From Sphingomonas sp. S2M10 (lineage in GTDB: Bacteria; Pseudomonadota; Alphaproteobacteria; Sphingomonadales; Sphingomonadaceae), in contig NZ_JAAILI010000008.1 of the NCBI RefSeq assembly GCF_012650175.1, forward strand, positions 613,954 to 677,953: a stretch of DNA of 64,000 nucleotides. Reading direction: 5' to 3'. A program made the position numbers and the translations under genes. Of the stretch, positions 60,932 through 64,000 are shown in pieces (position 1 is the first letter of the stretch; each line of letters opens with the position of its first letter). Below the pieces are notes generated by a model. The model made no database searches. It was not told the DNA's origin and saw only the letters and a list, made by a program, of their open reading frames with translations.

Positions 60932-62503
60932 TTACTCGGCCGCTTCGGCGGGTGCTGCGTCCTTGTAGGCCAGCACCGGCTTGCGCGCGGCGAGCGTCTC
61001 GTCGAGCCGGCGGCGGGGCGCGAAGTGCGGTGCGCTCTTCAGCGCCGCCTCGCCCTGCTTGGCCTTCGTCGCGACATTGCGGAACGCGCCGATGAACTGG
61101 TCCAGCGCCGCCTTGCTCTCGGTCTCGGTCGGCTCGACCAGCATCGCGCCGTGGACGACCAGCGGGAAATACACCGTCATCGGGTGATAGCCCTCGTCGA
61201 TCAGGCCCTTGGCGATGTCGAGCGTCGAGAAGCCCTCGGGCAGGCCCTTGTCGCTGAAGATCGCCTCATGCATGCACGGGCCGGTCTTGCCGAAGGGCGC
61301 GTCGAGCACGTCCTCCATCGCGCGCAGCACGTAATTGGCATTGAGCACCGAATCCTCGGCGACCTGGCGCAGGCCGTCGGCACCGTGGCTGAGGATATAG
61401 GTCAGCGCGCGGGTGAACATGCCCATCTGGCCATGGAAGGCGGTCATGCGGCCGAAGGTGCCGGCATGATGCTCCTCGGCATTCTCTTCCTCGACGATGC
61501 GATAGCCGTCCGCGGTCTTCTCGACGAAGGGCAGCGGGGCATAAGGCGCCAGCGCCGCCGACAGCACGACGGGGCCCGAACCCGGGCCGCCGCCGCCATG
61601 CGGGGTGGAGAAGGTCTTGTGCAGGTTGATGTGCATCGCATCGACGCCGAGGTCGCCCGGGCGCACTCGGCCGACGATCGCGTTGAAGTTGGCGCCGTCG
61701 CAATAGACATAGCCGCCGGCCGCATGGACCGCGTCGGAAATGTCCTTGAGGTCCGGCTCGAACAGCCCGCAGGTGTTCGGGTTGGTGATCATCACGCCGG
61801 CGATGTCCGGCCCCAGCCGCGCCTTGAGCGCCGCCACGTCGACCCGGCCTTCCGGCGTCGCGGGGATGTCCTCCACCGCGAAGCCGGCGAACGCCGCCGT
61901 CGCCGGGTTGGTGCCGTGTGCGCTCTCCGGCACCAGCATGATGCGGCGCGCGGTCTCGCCCTTGGCGTCGAGCGCGGCGCGGATCGCCAGCACGCCGCAG
62001 AGTTCGCCGTGCGCGCCGGCCTTGGGGCTCATCGCCACCGCCTGCATGCCGGTGAGCGTGATCAGCCAGTGCGCGAGCTGGTCGATCGCCTCCAGCGCGC
62101 CCTGCACGGTGTCGACCGGCTGGAGCGGGTGGATGTCGGCGAAGCCCGGCAGGCGCGCCATCCGCTCGTTGAGGCGCGGATTGTGCTTCATCGTGCAGCT
62201 GCCCAGCGGGAACAGGCCGAGGTCGATGGCATAGTTCTGGCGGCTGAGGCGGGTGTAATGGCGCACCGTCTCCGGCTCGGACAGGCCCGGCAGGCCGATC
62301 GCCTTGGAGCGCTCCATGCCGGCGAGGCGCGACTTGCCCGCGGGGGCCTCGCCGAAATCGACCCCGGTGGTGTCGGTGGAGCCGATCTCGAAGATCAGCG
62401 CCTCTTCCAGCATCAGCGCGCGGTTGCCGGTGAAGGTGGCGGCGTCGCTTTCGCCCGCCTGCGGCGTGGTGGGGCGCCGGCCCGACTGGTTGATCGTGCT
62501 CAT
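60932..62503 (-). CDS. gcvPB: Glycine dehydrogenase (decarboxylating) subunit 2
   Basis: 523 residues from the ATG at 62503; a longer frame to 63997 is only the antisense-like extension through gcvPA and is rejected. With GcvPA it forms the pyridoxal-phosphate P protein of the glycine cleavage system, which decarboxylates glycine and passes the aminomethyl group to GcvH. Motifs: [53 protein letters not shown], and the pyridoxal-phosphate lysine in [19 protein letters not shown]. It overlaps gcvPA by four bases (ATGA). A strong hairpin terminator follows. Confidence 0.96.
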   Translation of the reverse strand: MSTINQSGRRPTTPQAGESDAATFTGNRALMLEEALIFEIGSTDTTGVDFGEAPAGKSRLAGMERSKAIGLPGLSEPETVRHYTRLSRQNYAIDLGLFPLGSCTMKHNPRLNERMARLPGFADIHPLQPVDTVQGALEAIDQLAHWLITLTGMQAVAMSPKAGAHGELCGVLAIRAALDAKGETARRIMLVPESAHGTNPATAAFAGFAVEDIPATPEGRVDVAALKARLGPDIAGVMITNPNTCGLFEPDLKDISDAVHAAGGYVYCDGANFNAIVGRVRPGDLGVDAMHINLHKTFSTPHGGGGPGSGPVVLSAALAPYAPLPFVEKTADGYRIVEEENAEEHHAGTFGRMTAFHGQMGMFTRALTYILSHGADGLRQVAEDSVLNANYVLRAMEDVLDAPFGKTGPCMHEAIFSDKGLPEGFSTLDIAKGLIDEGYHPMTVYFPLVVHGAMLVEPTETESKAALDQFIGAFRNVATKAKQGEAALKSAPHFAPRRRLDETLAARKPVLAYKDAAPAEAAE

Positions 62504-63858
62504 GCCAGCACCTCCTCGAGTGCGGAGGCAAGCGTCTCGACGTCCTCCTCCGTGGTGGTTTCGGTGACCGCGACGACGAGGCCGTTCTGGAGCTCCTCGA
62601 CGCCCGGATAGAGGCGGCCGAGCGACACGCCGGCCAGGATGCCCTTGTCGGCCAGCTGGCGGACGACCGGACGCGCTTCCTTCGACAGCTTCAGCGTGAA
62701 TTCGTTGAAGAACCGGTCGGTGACCAGCTCCACCCCGTCCACTTCGGCCAGGCGATCGGCGGCGGCGCTGGCGCCGACATGGTTCAGCTCGGCGAGCTGG
62801 CGCAGGCCCTTCTCGCCCAGCAGCGTCATGTGCACCGACATGGCGAGCGCGCACAGCACCGAGCTGGTGCAGATGTTCGACGTCGCCTTTTCGCGGCGGA
62901 TATGCTGCTCGCGGGTGGACAGCGTCAGCACGAAGCCGCGCTTGCCGCTGGCGTCCACCGTCTCGCCACAGAGGCGGCCCGGCATCTGGCGGACCAGCTT
63001 TTCCGAGCAGGCGAACAGGCCGACATAGGGCCCGCCGAACTGCAGGCCGACGCCGAGCGACTGGCCCTCGCCGACGACGATGTCCGCGCCCATCTCGCCC
63101 GGCGCCTTGATCGCGCCCAGCGCCACCGGCTCGGTGACGACGGCGATCAGCAGCGCCTTCCTGGCGTGGCAGGCCTCGGCGAGGGCCGACATGTCCTCTA
63201 TGCGGCCGAGAATGTCGGGATACTGGACGACGACGCACGAGGTGTCGGCGTCGATCGCATTGATCAGGTCGAGCGTGTCGGGCTCGGGGCTCAGCGTCGG
63301 CAGCGACGTCACCAGCTGGTCGCCGGTGAAGCGCGCCATCGTCTTGGCGACCGAGACATAATGCGGGTGCAGGCCGCCCGAGAGGATCGCCTTGCCGCGC
63401 TTGGTGACGCGGCGCGCCATCGAGATCGCTTCCCAGCACGCGGTCGAACCGTCGTACATCGAGGCGTTGGCGACGTCGCAGCCGAGCAGCCGGGCGATCT
63501 GGCTCTGGAACTCGAACATCATCTGCAGCGTGCCCTGCGCGATTTCCGGCTGGTAGGGCGTGTAGGCGGTGAGGAATTCGCCGCGCTGGATGAGGTGGTC
63601 GACCGAGGCCGGCACATGGTGGCGATAGGCCCCTGCCCCCAGGAAGAACGGCGCCGAGCCGGCGGCAAGGTTCTTGGCGGCCAGGCGCGACATATGGCGT
63701 TCGACCGCGAGTTCCGACGCATGCATCGGCAGCCCGGCGATCGGCCCGCTCAGGCGGGCGCTTTCGGGCACGTCGACGAACAGATCGTCGATCGACTGGG
63801 CGCCGATCGTGCCAAGCATCGCCTGACGGTCGGCCGGGGTAAGGGGCAGGTAGCGCAT
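62500..63858 (-). CDS. gcvPA: Glycine dehydrogenase (decarboxylating) subunit 1
   Basis: 452 residues from the ATG at 63858. The first half of the split P protein; sphingomonads and many other bacteria encode it as two genes. Family segments: [79 protein letters not shown] and [20 protein letters not shown]. It overlaps gcvPB by four bases. The region upstream is the family B repeat, whose edge GGGAGGGGAG lies 11 bases before the ATG and may serve as ribosome binding site. gcvT and gcvH are probably outside the window. Confidence 0.95.
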   Translation of the reverse strand: MRYLPLTPADRQAMLGTIGAQSIDDLFVDVPESARLSGPIAGLPMHASELAVERHMSRLAAKNLAAGSAPFFLGAGAYRHHVPASVDHLIQRGEFLTAYTPYQPEIAQGTLQMMFEFQSQIARLLGCDVANASMYDGSTACWEAISMARRVTKRGKAILSGGLHPHYVSVAKTMARFTGDQLVTSLPTLSPEPDTLDLINAIDADTSCVVVQYPDILGRIEDMSALAEACHARKALLIAVVTEPVALGAIKAPGEMGADIVVGEGQSLGVGLQFGGPYVGLFACSEKLVRQMPGRLCGETVDASGKRGFVLTLSTREQHIRREKATSNICTSSVLCALAMSVHMTLLGEKGLRQLAELNHVGASAAADRLAEVDGVELVTDRFFNEFTLKLSKEARPVVRQLADKGILAGVSLGRLYPGVEELQNGLVVAVTETTTEEDVETLASALEEVLA

Positions 63859-63868
63859 CGACTGTCCT

Positions 63869-64000
63869 ACTCCCCTCCCGCGTGCGGGAGGGGTTGGGGG
63901 TGGGCGCCCGCCATCCGCGGGCCTTTCGGTTTGGGGCGAGCGTGGGCCCACCCCCTGCCCCCTCCCGCAAGCGGGAGGGGGCAGGGGGTGGGCCCACGCT
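63869..64000. repeat. Intergenic inverted repeat, family B copy 2 (runs off the end)
   Basis: CCCTCCCGCGTGCGGGAGGG and CCCTCCCGCAAGCGGGAGGG hairpins flank GTGGGCGCCCGCCATCCGCG. A third block GGTGGGCCCACGCT closes the window and pairs with AGCGTGGGCCCACC. It has the same orientation relative to the downstream gene as copy 1 at 11815. Confidence 0.85.

Noticed and set aside
60932..63997. A single 1021-codon minus-strand frame
   Set aside because: Only the last 523 codons are gcvPB. The rest is the out-of-frame reading of gcvPA and the upstream repeat; the ATGA overlap fixes the true start at 62503.

Overview
The window is high-GC DNA from an alphaproteobacterium, almost certainly a Sphingomonas that makes a sphingan (a gellan/welan/diutan-type exopolysaccharide). 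The basis is gene content: a full set of sphingan genes in the known gel/sps/dps arrangement, surrounded by typical sphingomonad housekeeping genes. No rRNA, tRNA, CRISPR array, prophage or insertion sequence was seen. I recognised families by reading motifs; no database search was run.

Region 1 (1-24.7 kb) is core and accessory metabolism. It holds the end of parE, a secreted hypothetical protein, a TonB-dependent receptor, and an acyltransferase-like membrane protein whose start codon shares bases with one possible start of the receptor. A GNAT enzyme and an AIM24-like protein follow. Next comes a five-gene valine-degradation operon: mmsA, isobutyryl-CoA dehydrogenase, 3-hydroxyisobutyryl-CoA hydrolase, enoyl-CoA hydratase and mmsB. 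Then there are a DsbD-like reductase, a PafA-type phosphatase, a beta-helix protein, the conserved trio circularly permuted ATP-grasp / alpha-E / transglutaminase-like, bpt, a macrolide-type glycosyltransferase and a methyltransferase. Three families of intergenic inverted repeats are scattered here. In three cases the edge of a repeat supplies the apparent Shine-Dalgarno sequence of the next gene.

Region 2 (24.7-56.4 kb) is the exopolysaccharide locus, split into short transcription units on alternating strands. Minus: gelR-gelS-gelG, a Tat/lipobox beta-helix protein and proS. Plus: gelQ. Minus: gelI. Plus: gelK-gelL. Minus: a small membrane protein and gelJ. Plus: gelF-gelD-gelC-gelE-gelM-gelN. 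Minus: a PEP-CTERM surface protein. Minus: atrB-atrD. Plus: gelB-rmlA-rmlC-rmlB-rmlD. Together these can make dTDP-rhamnose (RmlACBD), start the repeat unit on a lipid carrier (GelB), extend it (GelK, GelL, GelQ), flip it (GelS), polymerise it (GelG) and export it (GelC/E/D/F). Four glycosyltransferases fit a linear tetrasaccharide backbone. I saw no obvious side-chain transferase inside the locus. GelM and GelN are an exosortase and an EpsI-domain protein, so the locus also contains a protein-sorting system, and the adjacent PEPxxWA-CTERM protein is its likely substrate.

Region 3 (56.4-64 kb) holds a 3' remnant of what looks like a GDSL hydrolase, an EamA transporter, a DUF938 methyltransferase, an S9-family peptidase, and gcvPB/gcvPA of the glycine cleavage system. 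The window ends in another inverted repeat.
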